Source: UBA2897 sp036733925 (GTDB lineage: Bacteria > Bacillota > Negativicutes > Selenomonadales > Selenomonadaceae). From it: a stretch of 49,577 bases of DNA. The position numbers and the translations under genes are program-made. Location of the stretch: assembly GCA_036733925.1 (NCBI GenBank), contig DAIMZO010000014.1, positions 1 to 49,577 on the forward strand, written 5' to 3'. A model generated the notes under the pieces. It searched no databases, was not told the origin of the DNA, and saw only the letters and a list, made by a program, of their open reading frames with translations. Of the stretch, positions 14,904 to 23,787 are shown in pieces. Position 1 is the stretch's first letter. The number at the start of each line of letters is the position of its first letter.

Positions 14904-16186
14904 GTACAGAGGCCAAGGTTGGCGCATTCACGATGGCGGGCATCGTGCTGTTCATCGCCGTGGCGATGCTGCTGAGCAATTTTTCGTTCCACCGCGAGAA
15001 AGGGTATACGCTCTACGCGGGATTCAGCCAGGTCAGCGGCATCAACCCGCAGGCGCAGGTCGCGCTGTCCGGCGTCCCGGTCGGCACGGTCAAGTCTGTG
15101 CGGAATGAAGGCGGCGGCGTGACGGTGGAGATGAATGTCCAGGACAAGACCAAAATCCCGCGCGGCTCGCATGTGACGATTGGCTCGTCAGGCGTCATGG
15201 GCGACAAATTCATCAATATCACGCCGGCACCGGATGTCGGGGATTACCTGCAGAACGGCGATTACCTGATCGCCGAGGATGAGGCCGGCATCGATACGCT
15301 GATGAGCGGCGCGTCGAAGACGCTTGACCAGGTGCAGGGGCTCGTCGAGAATCTCAACAAGATCGCCGGAGATCCGAATTTCCAGAGCAGCATCATCCAG
15401 ATGGCGGCGAATCTCCGCGATGCGACCGCACATATCAGCGGCATGATGGCGGGCCTCGAGAGCATGGTCAATAACAATCAGGGCAACGTCAACGCGATGC
15501 TCACGAATCTCAAGAATATGTCGGCGAGCCTCGACCGCTCGGCGGACGGCGTCGAGGCGATGGTCAACAACCTGCAGACGGTCGGCGCGGATCCGCAGAC
15601 GGCGGAGAACATCAAGCTGACCTTGCAGAATATCCAGGATGCGAGCGGCCGGATCCAGCACATGGCGGCGAACCTCGATAAATCCCTAGGCGACCCGAAG
15701 ACCTCGGAGGAACTCACGGCAACTATCCAGAAGACAAAGAAGATTTCTGATAAAGCAGGGAAAATCATGGATAAAGTAGAAAACATGAAGGTAAAGCCTT
15801 CGGCGGCGATTTCCTACAGCGGGGCGAAGGACGACTGGGTCACCGACGCGATGCTCGATATCGAGCGGGAGGGCCGCCTGCTGCGGCTCGGCGTCGAGGA
15901 TATCGGCGACGCGAGCCATGTGGATGCGCAGGTCGGCAAATCGTTCCGCGACGGCCGGTTCGGCGTCCGCGGCGGCGTCATCGACGGCGAGGTCGGCGCG
16001 GGGCTGGATGCCTTTGCGGGCCGCTCCATCTTCTCGATTGACGGCTATGACCTCAACGATTTCCGCTGGCGCATGACGGGCCAATACAATCTGAACGACA
16101 GCGGGACCTGGCTTTTCGGGCGCTGGACGGATATCAGCAGAAAAGATGACCGCGCTGCATATTTTGGGATTCGACAAGAATTTTAA
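14900..16186 (+). CDS. mlaD: Long MlaD: MCE domain, helical region and C-terminal beta-barrel
   Basis: Starts at the TTG at 14900 (AGGAG upstream), overlapping the mlaF stop by four bases. The 428 residues are more than twice the length of E. coli MlaD. An N-terminal membrane anchor (residues 10-27) is followed by one MCE domain at about 35-115 (GFSQVSGINPQAQVALSGV). Residues 130-300 are long amphipathic helices. From about 300 on there are alternating strands ending GIRQEF, with a terminal aromatic residue as in outer-membrane barrels. This matches the trans-envelope MlaD reported for Veillonella parvula, in which one chain spans the periplasm and ends in the outer membrane. Confidence 0.9.
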   Translation: MSTEAKVGAFTMAGIVLFIAVAMLLSNFSFHREKGYTLYAGFSQVSGINPQAQVALSGVPVGTVKSVRNEGGGVTVEMNVQDKTKIPRGSHVTIGSSGVMGDKFINITPAPDVGDYLQNGDYLIAEDEAGIDTLMSGASKTLDQVQGLVENLNKIAGDPNFQSSIIQMAANLRDATAHISGMMAGLESMVNNNQGNVNAMLTNLKNMSASLDRSADGVEAMVNNLQTVGADPQTAENIKLTLQNIQDASGRIQHMAANLDKSLGDPKTSEELTATIQKTKKISDKAGKIMDKVENMKVKPSAAISYSGAKDDWVTDAMLDIEREGRLLRLGVEDIGDASHVDAQVGKSFRDGRFGVRGGVIDGEVGAGLDAFAGRSIFSIDGYDLNDFRWRMTGQYNLNDSGTWLFGRWTDISRKDDRAAYFGIRQEF

Positions 16187-16283
16187 TCTGGAATTCTAAT
16201 CGAAACACGGTATGATACAGGATACCAATAGAGATACGGATTACCCTGTTTCTTGGGCTTTTGATTTTTGAGGAGGAAATACC

Positions 16284-17879
16284 TTGAAAAGATCGCATTT
16301 TTATCAGAGACTTACGACGCTCGTGCTGACGGGCTTGTTTTTGGCCGGTTCGCAGGCGGCCTTCGCCGCAGATACGGTGGAGCTGAACCTCGACGACAGC
16401 GTGCAGATGGCGCTCGAGAACAACCGCACGATCAAACAGAGCCTCGCGGACGTTGATAAGGCGAAATGGGCGATTTCGCAGTCGCGCCGCCAGTTCGGCC
16501 CGAAGCTGACTTGGCAGACGACGGCGAACCGCATCGGCGGTGAGGCCTATGAATCGGCGCGCATGAGCGGGCAGAACTACAAGTTCAACTACGGGAATTC
16601 GGTCTCGGTCGGCATCCCGCTCTACAATGAGCCCTTGCGCAGTCAGGTAGAGTCGGAAAAGCTCGCGCTCAATTCGGCGGATCTGGCGCTTGAGAATACG
16701 AAGCAGAACATCCGCCTGCAGGCGACGACGGATTACTATAAGATCCTGCAGGCGCGCAACCTCATCCAGGTCGAGCAGGAGTCCGTGAATACTCTGCAGG
16801 AGCATCTCGACAACGTCAATGCGCAGTACGGGGTCGGCACGGTCGCGAAATCCGATGTGCTCGCCTCGCAGGTCTCGCTCGCGAATGCGCAGCAGTCGCT
16901 CGTGACGGCGCAGAACAACTACGATGTCGCGGTATCGACGCTCAACAATGTCATCGGCCTGCCGACGGATACGGTGCTTTCCATCCACGATCAGCTGAAA
17001 TACACGAAATACGACCTGACGCTCGATGACTGCACGCGCTATGCGCTCGCAAACCGCGCGGACGGTGCGGCGGCGGTCTATGCAATCAAACAGGCCGAGC
17101 AGGCCGTCAAGACGGCAAAGGCGGGCAATGCGCCGACGGTCAATGCCGCGGCCGCGCGTTCGATTGCCGGCGAGCAGCCGTTCAACGACAACCATACGAG
17201 CAGCAACACCTGGAGCATCGGCGCGACGGCTTCGTGGGATTTCTTCGATAACGGCGTAACGGCGGCCAACCAGCACGCAGCAGAGGCGGCGGTCACGAAG
17301 GCGAAAGAGGCATCTGCGCAGACGGATGATTCCATCCGCCTCGATGTCCGCACGGCGTTCCTGAACCTGCAGGCGGCTGAGAAGAACATCCATACGACGG
17401 AGGTCGCAGTCAATCAGGCCGAGGAAGATTACAAGATCGCGCAGGTCCGCTACAGCGCAGGCGTCGGCACGAACCTCGACGTCATGGACGCGGAGGAGAA
17501 GCTGACGACGGCACGGACGAACTACTATACGGCGCTCTATAACTACAATACGAGCAAGGCATCGCTCGATCAGGCGATGGGTATCCCGGTCGACCTCGAC
17601 GTGACGAAGTACGTGGCGGCGCAGGAGAGCGGCAAGACGGCGGTCGAGGCGCGCGAGACCGCGCGAATCAACGGCAATGCGGTCTTTGAGACGCCAGCTG
17701 AGCAGAAAGAGACCGTAAAGAAGCCGGCCAAGCAGAAGAAAGAGAAGAAGCAGAACGCACAGAAGGCGCAGACGCAGGCCAAGGCTCAGCTGAAGGCGCA
17801 GAAGCAGTCTGCCGCGCCAGCGAAGCCGGAGAACGCGCACGCGGAAAGTCAGGCAGTCGCTGCAGAGCTCGCGAAGTAA
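16284..17879 (+). CDS. TolC-family outer-membrane efflux channel
   Basis: The 531-residue protein starts at a TTG with GAGGAGG eight bases upstream. A signal peptide (cleavage near AAFA-AD) is followed by two OEP repeats, with typical helices such as SVQMALENNRTIKQSLAD and the repeat start TLDDCTRYALANRAD. TolC trimers form the exit duct of efflux and type I export systems. Odd feature: after residue 470 there is a tail of some 60 residues made of Lys, Gln, Ala and Glu, absent from E. coli TolC. No membrane-fusion partner or pump is beside it. A TATGAT box at about 16211-16216 may promote it. Confidence 0.9.
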   Translation: MKRSHFYQRLTTLVLTGLFLAGSQAAFAADTVELNLDDSVQMALENNRTIKQSLADVDKAKWAISQSRRQFGPKLTWQTTANRIGGEAYESARMSGQNYKFNYGNSVSVGIPLYNEPLRSQVESEKLALNSADLALENTKQNIRLQATTDYYKILQARNLIQVEQESVNTLQEHLDNVNAQYGVGTVAKSDVLASQVSLANAQQSLVTAQNNYDVAVSTLNNVIGLPTDTVLSIHDQLKYTKYDLTLDDCTRYALANRADGAAAVYAIKQAEQAVKTAKAGNAPTVNAAAARSIAGEQPFNDNHTSSNTWSIGATASWDFFDNGVTAANQHAAEAAVTKAKEASAQTDDSIRLDVRTAFLNLQAAEKNIHTTEVAVNQAEEDYKIAQVRYSAGVGTNLDVMDAEEKLTTARTNYYTALYNYNTSKASLDQAMGIPVDLDVTKYVAAQESGKTAVEARETARINGNAVFETPAEQKETVKKPAKQKKEKKQNAQKAQTQAKAQLKAQKQSAAPAKPENAHAESQAVAAELAK

Positions 17880-17957
17880 GGCGGTCTGTCGATGAGAACC
17901 GTCCAGTCCACGGCTCTTTAGAGGGGAGCGTGTATCCATAAGGGAAAGGGATTCACG

Positions 17958-20900
17958 ATGAAGCGGAAAAAGGCAGTCCTCGCACTGGGGGTCATCATCG
18001 GTGTACTGGCCATCGCCATGGCCGGGTGCTATTACTATGTGCGCTCGGCTGCCTTTATGGATCGCGCGGCGGCTCTGCTTCAGACGAAAGCCTCGGACGT
18101 GCTCGGCACGGAGACCACGGTCGGCTCGATACAGGTGAAGTCTCTCCATGAGGTCGAGCTCACGGATCTCGATATCTATGACAAGCAGGCGGAAAGCATC
18201 GCCCACGCGGAACGCGCGCGGGTGTCTTTCCGCCTGCTTTCTGCATGGAAGGATGTCGCGGAGCTGCTGAAGAATCCGGCGGATTCCATCGATACGGTAG
18301 AGGTCGAGGATGTCACGGCGAACCTCACGCAGCGGGAAGACAGCAGCTGGAACGTGCAGGATATCCAGACCTCCGGGAATGGCGAGACGCAATTCCACGG
18401 CAAGGTGAAGGTATCGAATGCGGATATCACGCTTCGTGCGCAGGGCATCGAGGAGACGGCGGACGGTGTGGATGCGGATCTCGATTTCTCGGACTATCCG
18501 GTCATGAAATTGCAGGCCGAAGGGTCGACGCGCGAGGCGCCGTTCACGGTCAAGGGCACGTTGTCGAAAAGCAAGCAGATTGTGTCGCTCGAAGCGCAGA
18601 ACATCGATATCGCACCGTATCTCAGCTATATCCCAGACGGCACGCTGCCGGATGGCGTCAGCATCGATGGCGGCAAGGTCAGCGCCGCGGAGCTGCAGGT
18701 GTACCGCCGCAGCGGCGCTCCCATCTCAGTGCATGGCAGCGCGGATTTCACAGATGGCGCAGCAGAGATCCAGCAGACAGCCGTCGAAGATATCCACGGA
18801 CACGCGGATTTCGACAACCGGGAAGTGATCCTGTCGGCAGACGCCGAGGCGGCGTCGCAGCAGGCGCATGTCGCCGGGCGGATCCGCTTCGACGCGTCGG
18901 AACCGCATTTTGACCTGACGGTGAGCTCGGATTCGTTTGACCCCGCGGCTGTGCTGACGAATATCCCGTATCAGGGCGCTGCGAAGTTCACGGCCGATAT
19001 CAAGGGGACGGCCTCGAACCCGATGATCGACGGCACGGTCGAGGTCGCAGATGGCGCTGTGCAGGGCATCGCTTTCAAGAATGCCCGCGCGAAAGTCCGG
19101 TTCCTCTACGACAGGCTTTACCTGCAGGATATCTATGCCGAGGCGTTCGGCGGGAAACTGACCGGCGAGGGCGAAGTCACGCCGGGGACACAAGAATTCA
19201 CGGCACATGTCAAGACGCAGGACGTCGACATCGCGGATGCAGTGGCCGCGCTGCCGCAGCTCGGTTCGGTTCCCGTGACCGGGAAGCTCACGGCAGATTT
19301 CGGCCTGCACGGCGTCGGCATGGATCGCGCGCAGCTCACGGCATACGGCTCGGTCAGTATGCATGACGGGAGCTATGCGGATCTGCCGATTGAGAGCATG
19401 CATACTTCGTTCTATCTGAGCGGGCAGGATCTGACGGTCGATTATTTGTCGGCCTGGCTGCCGAATCACAGCAGCCTCGGGCTCGAGGGCAGCATCCGCG
19501 GCGAGCGGAATCTCGACCTCGCGCTCTATGGCGGCCATGTAGACCTGTCCCTCGCGCAGAAGCTCGTGCCGCAGGCGGATATGACCGGCTTCGGCGATTT
19601 CGAGGGGACGGTGCAGGGCGACCTCGCCAACCCGCAGGTCGAGCTGAAGTTCTCGGCCATGCATGGCAAGTTCTTCAAGCAGCCGTATGACACGCTGAAG
19701 ATCACGGCCGGCGGCAGCCTCGACGGCGTGCATGTCGATGACTTCCTGCTCGAGAAGGACGGCCAGCAGACCTGGTTCGTGCAGGGCACCATCGGCTTCA
19801 CGGGGGAGAAGAAGCTGAAACTGCGCATCGATACGAAGGGCGCGCGCATGGAGGACGTCGCGGTGCTCGTCGCACCGGATCGTCCAATCACCGGTAATGT
19901 CGATAACGTCATCCAGCTCACGGGCACGCTCGACAACCCAGAGGGCGTCGGCTACGTGCATTTCTATCGCGGGAGCTACGCGGGCGTCCTGCTCTCCGGT
20001 ATGGACGGCGACTATTTCCTGCACGACGGCGTCGTGCGCCTGCAGGACTTCCACCTGTTCTCCCCGATGATCGACGCCGTGTTGAACGGCACGATCGACC
20101 GCAATTGGAACCTCGACCTGAAGACCGAGGCGAAAGACCTTGACATGGAGCGCGTCAAGAGCAAGATGCCGTATCCGGTCAGCGGCAAGGGCGAGTTCGA
20201 GGGCAATGTCAAAGGCACTATCCAGGAGCCGGAGCTCTACGGGCATCTGTGCGCGCCGGAAATCGTGCTGAACGGGCAGGCCATCCGGAACCTCGACGGC
20301 TGGGTCAAATATGAGGGCGATCTCCTGCATATCGAGCGCTTCGGCTTCCAGCAGGACACCGGTACCCTCGACCTCGAGGCCTCGTATAACACGAAGACGC
20401 AGGCGCTCACTGGCAACGCCGTCATCCAGAATGCGGATGTCAACGCCGTGACGGCCATGCTGAACCTCAAGAATGACAAGGTGCAGGGCAAGATGAACGC
20501 CGGCGTCGAGCTCGGCGGCACGCTTGATAACCCCTCGGGAAAGATGCAGGGCAGCATCGCGTCTGGCTCGGCGGCGGGCTACGATATCCACGATGTGAAG
20601 GTCGGCGCCGCGTTGAAAGACCATCTGCTCACCATCGACACCTTGGAGGGCAAGCAGGGCAGCGACGGCAGCTTCGAGGGGAAAGGCAGCGTAAACCTGT
20701 CCGGGGACGGCTCGGTCAAGGGCAATTTCTCGGCACAGGGAATCTCCGTCGGCATGCTGACGGCGCTCGGCGGGATAAAGACCGAGGTCATCGGCGAGGC
20801 CGATGTCGAAGCATCCTTTGGCGGCTATCGGACGAGCCCGACCGTCGACGCGGCCATCCGTGCGCGCGACGGCGGCGTCCGCGGCGCGACCTTTGACGCG

Positions 20901-22325
20901 ATGAATGCGCTCGTGCATCTGAAGCGCGGCATCCTCGATATCGAGTCCCTGACGGTGCAGAAGCATGTCGCAGATCAGACCTATCAGATGAGCGCGGAGG
21001 GAACCATACCGTTCCAGCCTCTGCTCGCGAGTGACCCGTCCGAGCTCAACGACCTCGAGCAGATGCACCTCGAGGTCTCGCTCGACCATGCGGATCTATC
21101 GTTGCTGCCGGCGCTGACGAACCAGATAGACTGGGCGCTCGGCGCGACGACTGGCAAGCTGACGATAACGGGCACCCCGGCGCATCCGCTGATCAACGGC
21201 ACGGTCGGCGTCGAGGACGGCTCGATGAAATTAAAACTTCTCGAAAAACCGATTACAAATATGAAGGTTTCTGCGGAATTCCGTGGAAATTCGATGACAA
21301 TCCGCGATTTTCATGGTAAAATGGGCGAAGGCACGTTCGATGGGAGCGGAAGCCTGACGCTCGACGGGCTGAAAACGGCGACCTATGATTTTGATTTCAG
21401 CACGGATCAGCTCGATGTGCAGAGCTCGTTCTTCCGCGGCCCGATCACCGCGAGCTTCCATCTCGGTCAGGGCGAGACACGCCGCGGCAGGAAACTGCCG
21501 AAGCTGACCGGCAAGATTGACTTCCACGACTGCATGGTCTCGGTGCCGTCGATTCCGGACGGCGACAGCACATTGCCGGACGCGATGCTCGACGTGCAGG
21601 TGAACGTCGGGAATAAGGTGCATTTCTACAGCTCCTATCTCTACGATATGTACTTGACCGGTTCCGCGCATTTCGGCGGGACGACGAAGCATCCGCGGAC
21701 TTCCGGCACGATTTCGGTGCGCCGCGGCGGCACGGTCAGCTATCTGAAGACGCCGTTCATCATCCAGGAAGGCACGGCCTACTTCAATCAGGTCGATTCG
21801 TTCCTGCCGAGCATCCGATTCATCGCGGAGACGCGGCTGACGCAGGCCAAGGTGCGCCTTGCCCTGACCGGCTCGCTTGGCGATATGCAGATTTCGCTGA
21901 CGTCGGAGCCGGCGATGAGCCAGACGGAGATCATCCAGCTGCTGACGCTCCGGAATGCCTACCGCGCCGGCAAGCAGATCGATGCGGGCGACCTGCTGAC
22001 GGCCGGCCTGCAGGCGAGCTTCCTCTCCGAGGTAGAGGGCGTCATGCGCAAGATGCTCTGGCTCGATGACTTCACGATTTCCCGCGGCAGCGGTTCGATG
22101 CTCGAGAACCGCCATCGCGGCACGCAGGATAATACGGATGAAGCTTATAACGTCGAGATGGGAAAATACATCGGCGATAAGCTGCTCGTGCGCTATACGC
22201 AGGGCATCGGCGATGATACGCGGCGCTATGGCGTGCGGTATGACCTGAATGACCGCTACGGCCTGACGTTCGATCAGGAGTCCGGGAACTCGCGCTTCGG
22301 CGTGCAGGTCCGCGTCAGCTTCTAA
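17958..22325 (+). CDS. tamB: TamB/AsmA-like translocation and assembly protein
   Basis: A 1,455-residue protein with an N-terminal signal anchor (residues 5-25) and a very long series of short beta-strands, the fold of TamB/YhdP-type bridges now thought to carry phospholipids from the inner to the outer membrane. The C-terminal DUF490 region is clear: the HFGGTTKHPRTSGTISV stretch, the TSEPAMSQTEIIQLLT motif, and the last strands ending FGVQVRVSF. It follows the TolC-like gene at 78 bases and precedes a sigma factor gene at 28 bases. No separate TamA was found; BamA downstream may be the partner. Confidence 0.93.
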   Translation: MKRKKAVLALGVIIGVLAIAMAGCYYYVRSAAFMDRAAALLQTKASDVLGTETTVGSIQVKSLHEVELTDLDIYDKQAESIAHAERARVSFRLLSAWKDVAELLKNPADSIDTVEVEDVTANLTQREDSSWNVQDIQTSGNGETQFHGKVKVSNADITLRAQGIEETADGVDADLDFSDYPVMKLQAEGSTREAPFTVKGTLSKSKQIVSLEAQNIDIAPYLSYIPDGTLPDGVSIDGGKVSAAELQVYRRSGAPISVHGSADFTDGAAEIQQTAVEDIHGHADFDNREVILSADAEAASQQAHVAGRIRFDASEPHFDLTVSSDSFDPAAVLTNIPYQGAAKFTADIKGTASNPMIDGTVEVADGAVQGIAFKNARAKVRFLYDRLYLQDIYAEAFGGKLTGEGEVTPGTQEFTAHVKTQDVDIADAVAALPQLGSVPVTGKLTADFGLHGVGMDRAQLTAYGSVSMHDGSYADLPIESMHTSFYLSGQDLTVDYLSAWLPNHSSLGLEGSIRGERNLDLALYGGHVDLSLAQKLVPQADMTGFGDFEGTVQGDLANPQVELKFSAMHGKFFKQPYDTLKITAGGSLDGVHVDDFLLEKDGQQTWFVQGTIGFTGEKKLKLRIDTKGARMEDVAVLVAPDRPITGNVDNVIQLTGTLDNPEGVGYVHFYRGSYAGVLLSGMDGDYFLHDGVVRLQDFHLFSPMIDAVLNGTIDRNWNLDLKTEAKDLDMERVKSKMPYPVSGKGEFEGNVKGTIQEPELYGHLCAPEIVLNGQAIRNLDGWVKYEGDLLHIERFGFQQDTGTLDLEASYNTKTQALTGNAVIQNADVNAVTAMLNLKNDKVQGKMNAGVELGGTLDNPSGKMQGSIASGSAAGYDIHDVKVGAALKDHLLTIDTLEGKQGSDGSFEGKGSVNLSGDGSVKGNFSAQGISVGMLTALGGIKTEVIGEADVEASFGGYRTSPTVDAAIRARDGGVRGATFDAMNALVHLKRGILDIESLTVQKHVADQTYQMSAEGTIPFQPLLASDPSELNDLEQMHLEVSLDHADLSLLPALTNQIDWALGATTGKLTITGTPAHPLINGTVGVEDGSMKLKLLEKPITNMKVSAEFRGNSMTIRDFHGKMGEGTFDGSGSLTLDGLKTATYDFDFSTDQLDVQSSFFRGPITASFHLGQGETRRGRKLPKLTGKIDFHDCMVSVPSIPDGDSTLPDAMLDVQVNVGNKVHFYSSYLYDMYLTGSAHFGGTTKHPRTSGTISVRRGGTVSYLKTPFIIQEGTAYFNQVDSFLPSIRFIAETRLTQAKVRLALTGSLGDMQISLTSEPAMSQTEIIQLLTLRNAYRAGKQIDAGDLLTAGLQASFLSEVEGVMRKMLWLDDFTISRGSGSMLENRHRGTQDNTDEAYNVEMGKYIGDKLLVRYTQGIGDDTRRYGVRYDLNDRYGLTFDQESGNSRFGVQVRVSF

Positions 22326-22353
22326 GAGATTCTGCGAAAAAAGGGGGGATACG

Positions 22354-22986
22354 ATGGAACTTTCGCAATACATGCAGGAACTCAGCAAAGTCAAGCTCTT
22401 GGAGCCGGAGCACGAAAAGGCACTCTGGCACTCCTGGAAGGAGGGCGGCGACGAGGACGCGCGGCGGACGCTCATCGAGTCGTATCAGCCTCTGGTATTC
22501 AAGCAGGCCCTGCCGTTCCGGCAGAGTCCATGCGTCATGGATCTCATTCAGGAGGGCACCGTCGGCCTGATCGAGGCCGCGGAGAGCTATGATCCCTCGC
22601 GCGGCGTGGCATTCAGCCTTTACGGCGTCCACCGCATCCGCGGGCGGATCCTGAACTACTTGAAAAAAGAAGGCAATGCCGATATCGCCTGTCTCGAGGG
22701 TGAGGAGGACAGCGAGGAACTGTCCCTGCAGAAGGAGCAGCTACCGGATCATGCGCTTTCCGTCGCGGAACAGGCAGAGCAGCACGAACTCGCGTGCCAG
22801 CTGCACCACGCGCTCGACCGCCTGCCGGAAAAGGAGAAGGCGGCGCTCGAGGGCTATATGCTGAACGAGGACGCGGCGGTGACGGCCGATGCGCTCGACG
22901 TCAGCCCATCGCATATCTACCGGCTGCAGAAGAATGGCATTCGGCGTGTCCGCGGCATGTTGTCCCGCTTTATGCATTATTGGTGA
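22354..22986 (+). CDS. Sigma-70 family sigma factor inside the outer-membrane cluster
   Basis: The 210-residue protein has sigma region 2 at about 35-110 (LIESYQPLVFKQALPF, DLIQEGTVGLIEAAESYDP, VAFSLYGVHRIRGRILNYL) and region 4 at about 150-205 with a helix-turn-helix (TADALDVSPSHIYRLQKNGIR). Region 1.1 and a full region 3 are missing, so it is an alternative, not housekeeping, sigma factor. It starts 28 bases after tamB, with an AAGGGGGG site, so it is expressed with the cluster. The next gene is a single-span membrane protein. The likely targets are envelope genes, by position only. Confidence 0.88.
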   Translation: MELSQYMQELSKVKLLEPEHEKALWHSWKEGGDEDARRTLIESYQPLVFKQALPFRQSPCVMDLIQEGTVGLIEAAESYDPSRGVAFSLYGVHRIRGRILNYLKKEGNADIACLEGEEDSEELSLQKEQLPDHALSVAEQAEQHELACQLHHALDRLPEKEKAALEGYMLNEDAAVTADALDVSPSHIYRLQKNGIRRVRGMLSRFMHYW

Positions 22987-23133
22987 GGAAATCAGCCGAA
23001 AACGAAGGGAAAAAGAAGATTCTGCCCGATAAAACCAGATACTCCGGCCTATCCGCCGTAAATGCACGGATAGAAAAACGCATCCGCTCCGGAATATATC
23101 CCATAGAGAAGAAAATCAAGGGAGTGAGAGGCA

Positions 23134-23706
23134 TTGCGTGACCGGAAAAAACGGAAAGGGCATATCCGGGCGGCCAAGGAGTGGCTTGGCGCAGCCGAGC
23201 ATTCGCTCGACAGCGAGGATGATGTGCAGAGTGATTTGAAGCTCATGCTCGCGAAAGCGGAACTCTCGCAGGTGCAGGAAAGCGAGCGTACCTCGCGCCT
23301 GAAGACCTGGGGAAGGAGGCTGGCGCCGCTTCTCGTGGCCGTCCTGCTTTCGGCCGGATTGTTTTCCTTCGTACATGTACAGCATGCATCGGTCGAGAGG
23401 GCAGAGCAGAGCAATCCTGTTCCGGCCAGCAGCGCAGCGGTGCAGTCGGCACCGGCGCAGACGCCGGACACCGTGGTGAAGGCGGCAGAGGATTCCGCGC
23501 AGCCGGAGGTGGCGCAGCCCGTGCAGGCAGCGGTACCGAGCGCTCCCGTCTACCAGAAGCAGCCAGCGGCGCGGGAAAGCGCGCAGCAGCAGATGGAAAC
23601 GACTGAGGCTCCGGCCTCAGCCGCGCAGCCGGAACGGAAGGTCACGGTTCCAAACCCGGAAAAGCAGCAGCTCATGCAGAAAGCGGGACAGATCCTCAGG
23701 CAGTAG
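23134..23706 (+). CDS. Single-span membrane protein, possible anti-sigma factor
   Basis: Starts at a TTG behind GGGAGTGAGAGG. The 190 residues have a basic, helical cytoplasmic part of about 60 residues, one membrane span at 62-80 (LAPLLVAVLLSAGLFSFV), and a periplasmic part of about 110 residues that is rich in Pro, Ala, Gln and Val and ends with a short basic helix. The charge pattern puts the N-terminus inside. This is the layout of membrane anti-sigma factors, and the gene follows a sigma factor, but a Pro/Ala-rich periplasmic arm also suits a TonB- or TolA-like spacer. No anti-sigma sequence motif such as a zinc-binding HxxxCxxC is present. Confidence 0.6.
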   Translation: MRDRKKRKGHIRAAKEWLGAAEHSLDSEDDVQSDLKLMLAKAELSQVQESERTSRLKTWGRRLAPLLVAVLLSAGLFSFVHVQHASVERAEQSNPVPASSAAVQSAPAQTPDTVVKAAEDSAQPEVAQPVQAAVPSAPVYQKQPAARESAQQQMETTEAPASAAQPERKVTVPNPEKQQLMQKAGQILRQ

Positions 23707-23742
23707 GATGAGTCCCGTGGAAATAAATCAGGAGTTTTATGG

Positions 23743-23767
23743 GAGCCCCTTCTTTTTCGGGGCGCTC
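23743..23767 (+). promoter_or_regulatory. Hairpin in the bamA leader
   Basis: GAGC-CCC at 23743-23749 pairs with GGG-GC-GCTC ending at 23767, followed by AGTTTTAGGAGG. The T run is short and the bamA ribosome site starts seven bases later, so it could be a weak terminator or a translation control element. Confidence 0.35.
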
Positions 23768-23787
23768 AGTTTTAGGAGGTTTGCCCC

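Noticed and set aside
16134..18398. Long minus-strand open frame opposite tolC-like gene and tamB start
   Set aside because: Arg- and Leu-rich translation with no family motifs, opposite two certain genes; a by-product of GC-rich codon use.
18726..21089. 787-codon minus-strand open frame opposite tamB
   Set aside because: Composition is typical antisense shadow, and the plus-strand gene is unambiguous.
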